A stretch of 64,000 nucleotides of DNA from Asterella californica (taxonomy: Eukaryota; Streptophyta; Marchantiopsida; Marchantiales; Aytoniaceae): positions 744,001-808,000 of the forward strand of contig JAYKYS010000019.1 in NCBI GenBank assembly GCA_036924285.1. The letters run 5' to 3'. The first letter of the stretch is position 1, and each line of letters opens with the position of its first letter. Below are positions 1-12,299 of the stretch, piece after piece. A program made the position numbers and the translations under genes. The notes under the pieces were generated by a model. The model searched no databases. It was not told the origin of the DNA and was given only the letters and a program-made list of their open reading frames with translations.

Positions 1-420
1 GTTTAGCTTCTCCTCATATTCTGGTGTGCCTTGCGTTGTCCCTTCAAAATATCCCGCGATTTCTAGCCCATCCTTGAACTGCTCAACCAGAGATTCCTCC
101 TGGACCTCGACCCCGACCGCGGGCACAGCACGAGACTGGGATGGTTCGCCGACAGGCGTTCTCGGCGCACTCGGCGCATGCTCATTTCCATTTGGTGCCT
201 GGACTGCCGCCGAGCTAAACAGGTCGATCAAAGAAACAAAACGAGTCTGATCGTCGGGCCTGCGATTACCGATTCCAAAAACCTCAGCCAGGCATTGCGC
301 AGCCACTTCTATCCCTTCAGTATCTTGCCCCGGTGCCGCCTCAACCGTGCTCAAAAACTGCAGAAATGAGTTCACTATGCTCCGACTCAATGGAGAATCG
401 GTCCGCAGGGATGAGACCAT
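1..420 (-). CDS. SGT: SGT/SGTA-like TPR co-chaperone, N-terminal exon (3' part beyond window)
   Basis: Reading leftward from an ATG at 420-418, the frame stays open for 140 codons to the window edge. It begins MVSSLRTDSPLSRSIVNSFL and continues with a segment reading EVAAQCLAEVFGI. This order (a short helix with SRxIVxxFL, then a second helix with EVAxxCLxEVF) is the N-terminal homodimerisation domain of small glutamine-rich TPR proteins (SGTA/Sgt2), which pass tail-anchored proteins to the GET pathway and work with Hsp70/Hsp90 in the cytosol. A Pro/Ser linker and an acidic stretch (EEKLN at the edge) follow. The TPR repeats and glutamine-rich tail would lie outside the window. The start is chosen because the dimerisation helix begins ten residues later. 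Seen: frame and motif. Inferred: the chaperone role. Confidence 0.72.
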   Translation of the reverse strand, partial: MVSSLRTDSPLSRSIVNSFLQFLSTVEAAPGQDTEGIEVAAQCLAEVFGIGNRRPDDQTRFVSLIDLFSSAAVQAPNGNEHAPSAPRTPVGEPSQSRAVPAVGVEVQEESLVEQFKDGLEIAGYFEGTTQGTPEYEEKLN

Positions 421-960
421 TTTCAACCCTCTTCCCTCCGTCGTCTTCTCCGTCTTCCTTCTCCCTCGAATTTATCGAATCATATTATCCTCCATCTCCC
501 TCTTCTCTTCTCTTGTCTTCGCTCTAGCTTCAATTCACGCCCGGCTCCTCACGATTTCCTCGCTCTCTCGCTCTCTCTGTGTCTGCTCTCACAGATGAGT
601 TCAATTCGTTTCGGGCCCGCTCAGCAAGACACAAGACTAAGGTGGTCTAGTTTCCTCCGCAAAGCTATTTCCCGACTGACAAGGTCTATTTCCCGACTTC
701 AGCGTTAGATGGGACGGGCGTTTGAACTTTGAACCCCGAACCCTAACGTAAGACGGAGAGAAAAGGAAAAGGAAAGGAAAGGAAGGGACGAGCGAGAAGG
801 AGCGCGCTCGAACGAAAGAAAACATGCACATGCACACGCATGACTATCTCTCCTTTCGTTTCTATTTTCTATGCACGCTGGCACTGGCACCTCCGGACAA
901 ACGTGTTTCCGTCTCTTTCTCTCTCTCTCACGAGAGCCAAGACAGGCCACTGGATCGGGA
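421..960 (-). promoter_or_regulatory. Upstream/leader region of the SGT-like gene
   Basis: Immediately upstream of the SGT-like start, the minus strand is rich in GA and the plus strand in CT (about 430-600), as is common in plant 5' leaders. A second purine-rich block lies at 750-820. No convincing TATA box or transcription start can be assigned. Short open frames here have no recognisable protein motif. Confidence 0.35.
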
Positions 961-1194
961 CGATAGAAGGTGACTTGACTGGTGCTGCTTAGGTTCGGTT
1001 CAAACCGGCTCCGTCAACTTCGGACTCTAGACCGAACCGGACAGAATCTGAACCTTATATGGTCGGGAAACCATATAAACTGGAGCACGAAGTCGTTTAG
1101 CTCGAACCATCTATTTCAACAAACTATTTAGATTAAATTACATAAACTTTTATTTTAAACCTCTCGTGCGGGTATTTTATTTGGATATTTTCAG

Positions 1195-1238
1195 GCATGC
1201 GTAGTCACCTCCTCCATCTTGAGGTGAGGTGCGTGCAT
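1195..1238. repeat. Dispersed CTCCTCCATC hairpin element, copy A
   Basis: CACCTCCTCCATCTT is followed directly by GAGGTGAGGTG, and the unit is bracketed by GCATGC and GTGCAT. The right arm is shortened compared with other copies, so only CACCTC/GAGGTG pairs here. Same family as the copies at 1961, 2400, 3202, 5615, 35921 and 43751. Confidence 0.6.
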
Positions 1239-1960
1239 AATAATCACCTAGCCTTAGTTTGATCCTTATTAGAGAAAAAATTAAACATTATTAGTGTATT
1301 CTGAGCCGAACCAGTCTAATGAAAAGACCACTTACGCGGCTTTTGTCGTGTCGGTTATTGCTCCAGACTTCTTTAAACTTATTTAAAATTTTATTATTTT
1401 TTTGTATTTTTTATCAAATTCTTCATACTTTAGTCATAAGTGAAAGAAAAAAAGAAAAATATTTCATTTCTTGATAAACTAAAGTTTTATAATCCAGACC
1501 AAGTGCTTAGTACGGTAATGTTTATTGGTTTAGTTTTTTCACTGCCAACTGTTCAAATAATAAAATCTTGCTTGGTTCGTGTGATTCATGGATGCCAATT
1601 ATTGACTTTTTGTATAAATAATAGTTTTATTTATTGTATTTTTATACTAATTGTTTCTTCATAAAATCTGATCGGGTTTTTACTTTCTTTAGAAATTTAG
1701 ACATAAGTATTTTAGATCTTTTTATATAATAAATATCTTAACTTTATTTTATTTTAAATTATTTTCTTGTAAACTTTCGTGGATTTTAGTAGTAAGTTCT
1801 CTCACTTTTGATTTCAGCGGTTTTAGATTTTATTATTAATATATTTACATTTTCTCTTCCAAGTCTGTTCTAAGTCTCATGAGAAACCAAGACATTCTAT
1901 ATTTTTTTCTTCGAACGCGGCTTCTGTAGTCTTCTCCGCATTCTTCAAGAAGGCTCGTTT

Positions 1961-1999
1961 GCATGCATATCACCTCCTCCATTTTCAGATGGAAGAGAT
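1961..1999. repeat. Dispersed CTCCTCCATC hairpin element, copy B
   Basis: GCATGCATAT precedes CACCTCCTCCAT; the right arm is GATGGAAGAG. The outer GCATAT flank is the one also found at 43751. Followed by AT-rich sequence with a TAAATTAAAT word that recurs beside copies F and G. Confidence 0.6.
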
Positions 2000-2399
2000 T
2001 TTATGTAACTTTTTAGCTTTTTAATTTATAAACTAATTTAGATGATAAATTAAATCGAATTATAAATAAATTGTATTATTTATTATCATAAATTTATACG
2101 AAAAATATATTGTGTCCAGAAGCAATACTTACCGTTTATTGTCTAAGCGCATATACAAAGTCAAGTAAACTCACATGCTCCACATCCTCATGACAGGAGT
2201 GTCGTGGACCGTGCTGATTATGTGGAGTTTTTTTACATATGACATCCAGTTATAAATATTAATCTCGTTCTTGCATGTTAGCAGAAGAGGTCGTGAAGAA
2301 ATAAGTATGGAATTTTTAACACATGAGTCTTAGCCGACTGTAAGATTTATTATTAATACTTATAGGCACTAATCTGATTCTTAGGCTACGCAGGGAATA

Positions 2400-2456
2400 T
2401 TAAGGTTGTTTATTCACCTCTTCCATCCCGAAGATGGAAGAGGGTTGCAACCTTAA
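2400..2456. repeat. Dispersed CTCCTCCATC hairpin element, copy C, two-tier cruciform
   Basis: Inner stem CCTCTTCCATC (2417-2427) pairs perfectly with GATGGAAGAGG (2433-2443) around a 5-nt loop. An outer stem TTAAGGTTG (2400-2408) pairs with CAACCTTAA (2448-2456). Downstream, GGAAGGGTTAGGTAATAAATTAA is the reverse-orientation counterpart of the sequence upstream of copy G, so C lies in the opposite orientation to E and G. Confidence 0.72.
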
Positions 2457-3201
2457 TCTTGATTTATTATTTAATCTTTTCGATGGGAAGGGTTAGGTAA
2501 TAAATTAATATATTTATATATTCATGAATTCAGTGCAGCACCCTCCCGCACTTGTACCCTGTAAAGCGCAAAGAACCACACTCCACTTATGAGTATTTTA
2601 AGGAGGTTTCCAACGTTCTTGGAGCAAGTAACAGTTAACATTTAAATATTATTTTGATTTTTAATTTTACTTAATCTAGAATATTTATATAACACTTACA
2701 TTGTTTTTTATATCTTAAAGAGAGCAAAAGTACAGAAGTTGATTAAGCATTCTTATAAGCACTAATCTGATTCTTGATCAGAGTTCTTTTCTCTATTCCG
2801 TCCTTCTTTTTCACTCTCCATTCCCTATGTTTAATTTTTCTTCTGTTTATTGCTTGTTTTTTTTGTTCTTGGTTACCAAGAGCTCAAGAAGCATACATAT
2901 TTATTTTGTACTCTTGCGGTGCAAAAACTGACTATAAAAACGCACGGATAACGGACCTAGAGCCAGAACCGATTAATGGCTGAACATAACATGGATTTTA
3001 GAGATCCATTCTTTTTATAATTTTGACATCAAAGAAACGTTTTGCAATGATCTTGCTTTTGAGATATAGTTTATGTCAAAATAAGCCATAAGTAAATAGA
3101 AGTCCAAACGAAGAAGAACTTCAATGACATTTAAAATTACAGCAAACACTTTTAGAAATTAACTTCTTTCAAGCATGTGTATATATATATATATATATAT
3201 T

Positions 3202-3236
3202 CACTTCTCCATCCAAAGACGGAGAAGCACCATATG
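3202..3236. repeat. Dispersed CTCCTCCATC hairpin element, copy D
   Basis: CTTCTCC (3204-3210) pairs with GGAGAAG (3221-3227), extended inward by TC/GA. Preceded by an (AT)n run ending at 3200 and followed by CATATGC, the outer arm seen in other copies. Confidence 0.6.
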
Positions 3237-5346
3237 CCTAAAGTCGAATTTAATACCAAATCGTTCCTCGTGGAAAGGTTCGGTACAAAATAACTTTATA
3301 TTGTATATGTAATATTTGTTAATTTTCTCATGGTCTATTTATTCTTACAGTCCAGTCTCTCCTTGTGGATTGATTGTCAGATGCTCTCCAGCTGGCTGAC
3401 CCTACTATCTACTGGGACTAAGATTGACTGTTCGATCAATGTTCTAAAACAACTATAGACTGATCATAGTAATCTGATTCATATCCATTTTCGCTATATG
3501 CAGTTGACTTGACTCATTTAAATGATTTACTTTAGAATTTATGCTTAATGGTTTTTCTTAGGAGGGTTAGATCATCAATTAATAAATAAAAGGAATGAAT
3601 ATTGTAATTCGTGCATAATTAATATTTGTATACTAGGAAGGTGAGTGTTTCACATCCAGTCACTTACAAGTTTTATGATAGCAGGAGCTAAATGTAGGAA
3701 AAATAGTTTTCTTTATTTATATATTTTAACTTAGTAAGTAAAATCTAGCTATTTAGATTTACTAGAATATAATTATTATTTAGCTATTCAAATGAAATAA
3801 CTAAATTTAGAAACCGATTCTTAATGTAGTTTCGCTTCTCTCCTGTGTACTAAATGAACTATTTTTTTCCAAGTATCCTTCGAAACCAGTCGTCATGGCC
3901 ACTAACAATTTGTGATAAATTTTGATTACATCTCCGCTTGTCTTCTTCCTTGTCCCGGTCAGAAGTTCATGTATATGCATATTCGGCTTAATGGCAAACA
4001 GAAAGAACATAAATGATGTATAGAGTATTATGTATCAAATAAATATTTTGAAATTTATATCCCATTCTTTAGTTTTGCTTTTGTTTTCCTCTTCTATGAC
4101 GAGGAGAGTGGAGATTCATATCCTTCTGGTTTGAGCCCGCTGAGTTGAATGTAACGTGAAGCTTGTATATCCCCTAGCACATTATATATCCGCACCAAGG
4201 GTTTAAGCCAATAAATCAAATCGATTTGGAAACTTTAAATCTAAACCATATTCAACTAAACCGTTTTCCACCCAACTGTACAAATCGTGGTTCAATCGTT
4301 TAAACCGTGAGTCTCGGCATCTGGAATGCAAAAACTCGTGAGTTAAAATCATGTGTTTTGACACATCAAACCAGCTAAGCTTCTCAACCACAGTTTCGAC
4401 TATGTAAATCTGAACTGAACGGTTTTACGTGATCTCTGAACCGGATTGATTACGTACCAAACAGTTGAAATCTATATCATAATGAACTGAACCATTTAAA
4501 CTCGAACTCGTTAATTTCATAACCAGTTTTACAAGTTGTGATTCATCTGGGAAGCAATTACTTAGTATTTACAAAGAAATGTTAAGATGAAAATTTTGAG
4601 GTATTTTGAGCAAAAGAGAATCTTTTTTCATATTCAAAGAACACTTCATTGAGAAAAGAAATATTTCTTTTTTTTCTTCTATACTCATATTCGGTGTTTA
4701 CATTATTATTTAATAGTAAATTCTTATGAAATTGAACCACATATTTTTATATTTGAACCGAAAACCGCTTTAAGTTCCACGGTTCGATTAAAACTGAACT
4801 GAGGTCGATGCTTATACTAGGGACCGTACAACTAAGTGGAAGTTGATGGGGAGCGGAAAGGTCGGTCCGTTTTGTGGTTTTTGTATCTCAGTGGCGGACT
4901 CACAGTCTGGACTGTTTCGGGGGAACCGGGGGCAATATTGGTCGGTGGATGTATATGTGTACGGAGAATGACGTAAGTCAGATATTTAGATCGGCTCTTC
5001 ATAATATGAACTCTTCCCGCCCCTGAAAGTTTCTTTTTTTTTTTTTGTTTAGATTTGTTTTTAGGCCTCTTTTCGCTGTGGGGCTTTCTGCAGCCGTTTA
5101 CTGCTGCCCTTGCACAGCATGAGTCCCCCCGCCAGGCGGACTCGACCCCACGCCGCCCGGGCAACAGGCGGATGGGGTAGCCAACAAGCTATTGCTTGTT
5201 GGCATCTGAAAGTTTCTCTCGCCCATCCTTCAAAGAGGAAGCCGGAATCGAGCCGTCACTTCCACTTTGGGAGATCAAAGTTTTCTCAAAATAATAAATT
5301 AGATAATGAATAAAATATTAAATAAAATAAAATATGCATGCAATAT

Positions 5347-5658
5347 GAACTTCTGGGGAACGTTTGCAGGTGTTTTATTATTGAAAAAAATATTATTACT
5401 ATATATAAAATATTGAATTGAATTAATAGATGAATTAATTTTTAAATATAAATATTAAATGTTAAATATATCAAAACTTGCGAGGGTGGTCCAGACTAAC
5501 CTATAATGAAGTGCATATATGAGAAGTTACTAAAAATATTAAAAACTTTATTGAAGTATACAATTATTATTTATTACTTCCCCATAAAAAGGTAAGGTAA
5601 TAAAGTACAGTTTTGCATAGTTGCCTCTCCCATCGAAAGATGGCGGAGGCAAAAATGC
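5347..5658 (+). repeat. Composite repeat: GAACTTCTGGGGAAC head with terminal hairpin (copy E)
   Basis: GAACTTCTGGGGAAC at 5347-5361 is followed about 260 bp later by AAGGTAAGGTAATAAA and then hairpin copy E: GCCTCTCCCATC (5623-5634) against GATGGCGGAGGC (5639-5650), bracketed by GCAT and ATGC. The same head, spacer motif and hairpin occur in the same order and with similar spacing at 43459-43790. That suggests a roughly 310-330-bp non-coding mobile element with a structured 3' end. No coding capacity. Confidence 0.55.
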
Positions 5659-7342
5659 CAAGTTGATGCGATGTAAACTCAACTGAAAGGTTCTCGTAAT
5701 GCTTGTTATTATCATGCATATGTTTCACGAATAATCAAGCATGCGTTATTATTTAATTATCTGGAAATTCTATAAGTATTAAATTAATATTTTGAATTCA
5801 CTCGAGAATTTACTTTCATTCGCATTATCACACATATGCTGCATGAATAATTAAACATGCACGATTATCGAATTATTTAAACCCCTATCTCACTATTTAA
5901 ATTAATCAACTATTTTCAAAATCTCTTGGAGTGTTCGTTGTCTTGCTCGACTGCAGATCGGAGCCACATGGCTGTGCAACCCTAAGCGTTTGCTACTATG
6001 ACCTCGAGTCGCATCTATTGTGAAGAGGGTTCAACAGATCAGAGATTGCTTTTGGTGTGCTTTGAGCGATCGATGTGTCGGACTGATTGTGGTCAGATTG
6101 CTATGACGTACTGTTGCTACCCGAGGCGTGCATCAAAGTGACAACATGAACGACAGCAAGAAGTATGGGTGGAGATCTAAATTTGGTGACAAAGATCACT
6201 GAAAATGAACACGCACATATTGTTGATTCGGCACGTTTTATGTCGTACGATCACTTAATAGATAATCACGATGTGACATCCATCACACAGTTCAACGAGT
6301 GATGCGATAGGTTCACGAGACATAGAAAGAAAACACATCATAAGTTCTACGAAAATTTCACACAAGAGTCATATCACAACACGACAAAGAACCCACCCAA
6401 CTATTGTTCTTCTGATTCGCTCGTGCCTATCTCTTATGATAAAACTTCTTCTTGTGTCTTGTGTTTGAGTAGTTTGTTCCACGAGATATACTCATAATCT
6501 TGTAGATGTCCTTGCTACTAGTAGCCCTACATGCAGTAGTTCTTGTTGCACACGTGGTAATCTAATAGCAATGATTTTTTATTTGTTCTTGTCTTATTAG
6601 TCGTAGATGTCATTGTTCGTGCATATGGAGTACACAATCATGCTATTGTCAGAAAGCATCTCATTTTTTATTGTATTCGTCTTTGTGCGCATGAATCGTG
6701 TAAGTGCGGTACTGAGATCATCGTTCCTCTATCGTAAGATAAGACTTGAGGATGGATTGATGTTGTTGTCTTGATCTCAAAAATAATGCATTGATGCAAG
6801 CAATACTACTAGCAAAACTCGGAAGCCAACGTCATTCATTAGGCTAACTAACAAAGATAATGACGGAGCATTGTTATTATCGCGACGTCGGAAAGAATTA
6901 TGTGAGTCGAGCAATATCGCGAGCTAAACTCCGAAGTCGACGTCAATCTGCAAGGTTACTAACGACTACCATGGTGGTACTTGGGAGGTCACATGGGGTT
7001 TGTTGTAGGAACACGTAGTGAAGGTGCGTGTAATTGATACGAAAAGGTGATATCCTCGATTTACTATTGATGTTCTCATTTATATGCCATTATTTATTGT
7101 CATGCCACAAGAAGACGGGGAGCAGCCATTATACATTTTACGATCAATTAGACTTGATTATGTGCATAGCTTCATCGATGATTCAGTTCCATAAGACGAG
7201 AAGAGACGTTTTATTATCTACAAACAACTTATATTCAATTAGGTTACGAGATCAAAACCAAGATGTCTCCTATTATCAAAGCAAGAGTGAAGGCACAATG
7301 GTATGATCATGTTGAGACATATGTCAAACATGTAGATTAGGT

Positions 7343-7822
7343 CACGATGGACCAAGATACTATTTCATGATGTGAAATCTTCAACAACTAGATGACAACA
7401 ACCTTTAGTGAAATAACTTAGTGAAAAATGCAGCGAAGAGCACAAAGTCACGGGTTGTTAGTTTCAATGAAAAATAAAGATTAGTGAAAAGTGCATTGAA
7501 GACTTCAAAGTCATTGGACATGATTTGCAAATGGTTACTTCAGTCAAAGTTAGCTTCGTTGAATTAAAATATCAAATTTAGAATAACAAATTTAGATTAT
7601 ATTCTGTAACTTGGTTACACATGTTCACTCCAGCTAGACAAAACTTATAAGTGTCTCAAGAGAACATAACCTTTGTTTGGTATAAAAATCTCTGACTCTC
7701 ACGAGTAAAAATATTTCTAAATTATAATTTTATAAATTTTATGTTCTAACTCTTCTTAAAAAAAGAGTTAGAACATAAAATAAAACTCATCACATCGTGA
7801 AATAGTATCTTGATCGATCGTG
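7343..7822. repeat. Inverted repeat pair, 33-bp arms, about 415 bp apart
   Basis: The 33 bp at 7343-7375 and the reverse complement of 7790-7822 match at 30 of 33 positions (core GAAATAGTATCTTG on the right arm). The spacer includes the perfect 18-bp hairpin at 7737-7780. The pattern looks like an inverted duplication or an old foldback element. Confidence 0.6.
7737..7780. repeat. Perfect 18-bp stem hairpin
   Basis: TTTTATGTTCTAACTCTT (7737-7754) and AAGAGTTAGAACATAAAA (7763-7780) are exact reverse complements around an 8-nt loop. A second perfect hairpin of 11 bp (CCACAAGAATC / GATTCTTGTGG, loop CATCAA) lies at 7833-7860. No coding context, and no T-run placed as in a terminator. Confidence 0.75.
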
Positions 7823-9849
7823 GTATAATATACCACAAGAATCCATCAAGATTCTTGTGGTTTCTCGACAGATGTTGATGATCATTGTAGAAGAGACTGA
7901 GAGCCAACACGAAGATGAGACTATTGGTCGTGTTCATCGAGCGAAACATAAATGGTAGCTTATGAGACATGCTCGATGACTTTCTTGACAAACCCTATCG
8001 CATTCACGTTGAGGTGGTCTCGACATTCTATGTTTCGTCATGGCAGCACTAATATATCATCACTTGGTTGGAGTGAATGTTTTGAACGTCTCTATTGATT
8101 CTTTGATAGTATGTGTCATGTATAGCTTTGGAGTAGTTGGATCCGTGGCTAAGAAAGAGGTAGTGCGACAAGCAGTATTTGTTGCATCGATTGTGCTAAC
8201 ACATCGATGTTACACCTTGTTATTGAAAAAACTCTTAGTGTACAGTTTGACAAGTAGTATGTGATCAAACTATGTCCATCGACATGCTGTAGTCACTACT
8301 AAACAACTAGATTTTATAGAGGTAATTTTGATGAGAGAAATTTCACAAGTAGTCGATACTATATCTCTTAATTTTCTCTTATTCACCGTCATTAAATGGA
8401 TAGTTGATCCCCTTCTCGTTCTCCAAATTCATTTCTAGTATCTTTATGTTTTCTTGTATGGATATGGACTTTGTATGCGTTCATGCATAGAATGATCGCG
8501 ATACTCGACAATTGAGAGCGTTAGGACATGTAGTCCATGAGAGATTATATGATGCTTCTCTATGTACTATATAAAAGCAATAGCTAACAACTGTCATCGA
8601 CTTTGCTTATCTTTTCTCTTTTTGTTCCTATCGTGTGCATTGTGAGATGTTGGAGGGTGACATTGATACTTCTAGTCGCTGTCTTATGGTTTGTGGAGAG
8701 GAGGAGGAAGAAATATTGACCTTAGATGGTGAGGTGCAGTTGCACAAGTTCAATTCTCGACAATGATGTTTGCAGAAAACTCAATATGTAGAGGGATTTA
8801 TAGTCTTTATTCTCATCAAATTCATGATATACGGATGTACAATTGGTGTTCAATCAAACAACAAGTGTCATATTAGTTTTCCATGTAGTTGTCTTATGGA
8901 CGAGACATCTATTTGTGGTTGATCTTTTTAGGACGATGGTGTGATTTGATTTTTTGATGTAGACAATTTTCACTTCACTCTAGTATTCTTATTCCAATCT
9001 AAGGATGTGATAGGCAACCAAGCATAGTGGGTTTTCTCCCAATGTGTGTGTTTGGATGCGTACTTGTTGAAGTATGCATCAGACATGAAGTTTTCTTGGA
9101 TCTTGATGCATAACTTCACTTTAGACGAGGTAATGTATTTGCAGAGGAAGTCTTCACTACCACATGAGTGGTAGAGTCTGTAATAAGATCAACCATTAAG
9201 TATATTTTAATGATAAGTAATTTGTTTCTTATCTACCTACGAACTCGCATGATGTAAGGTTCAAGGACATACCTATCGTATATTTTGTGTGTTGCGTATC
9301 ATTAGTTTCCCAAGACTCCAGAACACATTTTCAGATCTCACGCAAAAGATGACAGATCGAGTGATCTCATACCCAATGTTTTGCTGCGTTGGTGATATAT
9401 GTCGTAAGCAATCCATGAGCTTCATCTTGTATGCAACAAAATATGTGCCGGGTTTATGACAACACAGAGGTGTGTTTCGTAAAATAGTGGTTACTTGATC
9501 AATTGAGAACTCACCTTCTAGCTACAACATACGCGTAAGTATATATCCAAGACTTCATTTTGTATATGATGTCGTGTTGTTGCAGTTATGGATATAGTTG
9601 TGGACGAGACCATGTTGCCTATATGACATCGTTCTCTATTGTCAAGAAAGTGACGACATGTAAAACTAGATCCGTTTTGTTGTCAGACATTTGTAGATGT
9701 CTGTCTCTTAATCACTATATCAAGAAATAGTGACGCGAAGGGACTACATAACTAACTAATATGTGTTCTTCACGCGTCAATTGTTGTATCATGAGGTCTT
9801 ATTCTTATCATGTAACTACTCTTTGAATCTAGACATGATATTTTTGCAT

Positions 9850-10130
9850 TTGTGTAACAGATCGTTCTGTGACACATGTCTTAGAGTACACCATCCACAA
9901 CAAGGTTGTCGTAGTGGACAACTTCTAGTGTTCGAACTCATGTAGCTTGTAGATGTGCGATACCTTTTGTGATAAATGTTGTCTCAGTTCGCATGAACTA
10001 CATGGTTTGACTATGGTAAGAGTGCACATTTTGATCAAGCGGTCATATGCAATATTTATGAAAGAAATCGTGTCATGATAACCTGACCTTGACGAGTCGA
10101 AGTGACAATCAACATACAACACTACTCCTT
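9850..10130 (-). pseudogene. Possible degenerate DDE-type transposase fragment
   Basis: On the minus strand a frame reads LYVDCHFDSSRSGYHDTISF and then INIAYDRLIKMCTL. A buried strand with an aspartate (VDCHFDS), followed by a second strand and a change of direction, resembles the first catalytic strand of RNase H-fold DDE transposases. A shifted frame further along gives VVHYDNLVVDGVL, which could hold the second aspartate. The frame is broken in several places and the superfamily cannot be named. It could also be a chance open stretch. Confidence 0.28.
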
Positions 10131-12299
10131 CATGTGCATAGTCAAATGTTTAAAGTCTTTCGTTACACACTGCAGTGTATGCTTCAATGTCGTAAGTATA
10201 TAACATAAGTCGAGGTTGTCAATCTAACGCTTGAGATACTTACAATTTTCAGCAGATAATATCATTTGGAGGCTCTACTTCTTTGTTGTCCATAACTCTA
10301 CCGCCGCATCAATCCAACCTTTCATTCTATTTCGATCCCGCTTGGAGGTCATAGAAGTATCGTCTTTGAGACACTTCAATCCAAGTTCCCAACATAATGA
10401 TTGAAGATTTGTGTGATTGAGGCCCGAACTAAGAGCGGAGTGGTATAGATGGCATGTATATATGGCGTGTTACATCAAGAACACCATTGTGATTTTCTAA
10501 TTCCTTAGTTATGAATCTCTTTTGGTGACCTACGTCGCATCTAAAGTACAACGTCTAGCATTGCTAAAACTCGACAATAATCGGCGGATACACAAATAAA
10601 CTGCAATCGACTGAAGATGATTCTGCTAGAACCTTCTGAAAAACTCGGCAAGTTTCATCCCAGACCATAACGTTGTCAAGCATCACGATTCATATTGATT
10701 GAAGGAGCAGTTGAGGTAGATACGCTAGATGTGGGAGAAACTTACGAGTTTAGAACTGAAGTGACGAGTAGGTCTCAATACTTTGACCTTCTACCTCCAT
10801 GTCAGCATCTTGACCAAGCTCTCGCAAAATTCCATCATCATCATCTGAAGCTACGATTCAACTACTACTGCTTCGCTATCATCCTCCATGTCGTCTGGTT
10901 GTTGTTGAACATCGTCTAAGGGTGCAACTTGTCAAGCATCTTGTTGCTCTAGAACCTCATTTATGGCAAAATCTGCTACATCAATAAAAAATGAATTGCA
11001 TCGACGTGAGAGCTTTGCAATGCATCTTTCAAAGAGTAATAGTGTAACAAGCATTATTCAAGTGCAAACTAAATGTATGACATTTGATGCTCGTTGACGA
11101 TGATAGTTGATCTGATCATTGGGGTACTTGGGTCTCGGGAGTCTAGACATTACCAATGTGTCCATGGTGTTTTGAATCTAATGCAACAATGGATATTTGC
11201 TCGAACGTGTTGTCAGTGCATACACACTGTGAACAATGCTGCTCAAAAGTAAACCTTCATTGTCATCTCTGAAAAAATCCATGCGAGTTATGAATTGTCC
11301 TAGTCTACCCGTCTTTCAACACAAACCCTTCCTAGTTACAAATTTCGTCCTTTTGGACTCGTTAGAGTTCCAATTTGTTATGCGTGGTTGTGCTAGTTAG
11401 TTTTAGCTAAGGACTTGTACATGGATGTTATTTTGATCAGGGTTTGAATTGTGTAATATTGGTGCAAAGTTTTTTGTTAGCAAATAGATGTTTGGTTTGT
11501 GTTGAGCTATGCTTCGATAGTTTTGGATTTAGGTCGGGATTCATAGACTTATTTTAAGAAGTTGGGTGTAGATTACAAACCACTCAGGTCCGTTTCTCAA
11601 TTTTGTGTTCACAGAGAAAAAAAAGATGTATATAAAGTGAAGGTTGATATATCTTCGTGGTTGTTTCTCTTTTTCTTACCTCTTTTCATCACATGATATC
11701 TCCATAGTCAGTAATCTCGCATATTCTTGGATAACCTTCATGCAAAATTTGATATAATACAAGTTTTCACTACGATCCTTTCGTCTTTTTCGTTAATCGA
11801 CAAGAAACTCTCATATTCTTTTTTTATTTTTACAATATATGTATCAATAGCTTCCTTCTTCTTGGCTTTCTCTTTAGCCTTCTTCATCATGTTTCTTCAG
11901 GTGGCCATCCTTCATCTCCGTGGTCTTCCACTCCTCTAAGTCCATCTTATGCAGTTGTGCTTTCGTGGGACGTTCTATCTTGGGATCAAAGCGAACCCCT
12001 TGTTTCAGTGCGGGTGGGTTAGTACAATCTACAGTGGCATGTCATGATTGATGACATCTTCCACAAAGTGCTACGTATCATAGCTGTCTCTTGAGATGTA
12101 AGCAGTTTGATGAATAATGATCTGTGCTGCCACAATTAAAACAAGACCCATGTGGTGGACTCATTATATATATTCTCTTGGCACTGGATCAATAGAAATA
12201 GTTTTCACTTTGTATCAGGCAAAAAAGATGTATGTAGTTTCCAAAAAAGTTGCATGAGAATCTTTATTATTGAACTTACACAAGACTAACCAAGAAAAT

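Larger units (their letters stand above)
961..5900. other. AT-rich intergenic block with dispersed hairpin elements, no gene
   Basis: Strongly AT-rich DNA without a credible coding frame. It holds five copies of a CTCCTCCATC hairpin element (listed separately), an (AT)n run just before 3200, and a field of degenerate AACCGTT/GAACTGAACC words at 4200-4520 and 4730-4800. The phrase GCACTAATCTGATTCTT occurs twice (about 2367 and 2757). A short 9-bp hairpin (GCCAACAAG / CTTGTTGGC) lies near 5179-5202. Confidence 0.6.

Noticed and set aside
4889..5138. CAGTGGCGGACTCA and a loose inverse near 5120, like a small hAT MITE
   Set aside because: The arms match poorly (about 10 bases with gaps) and no 8-bp duplication was found.
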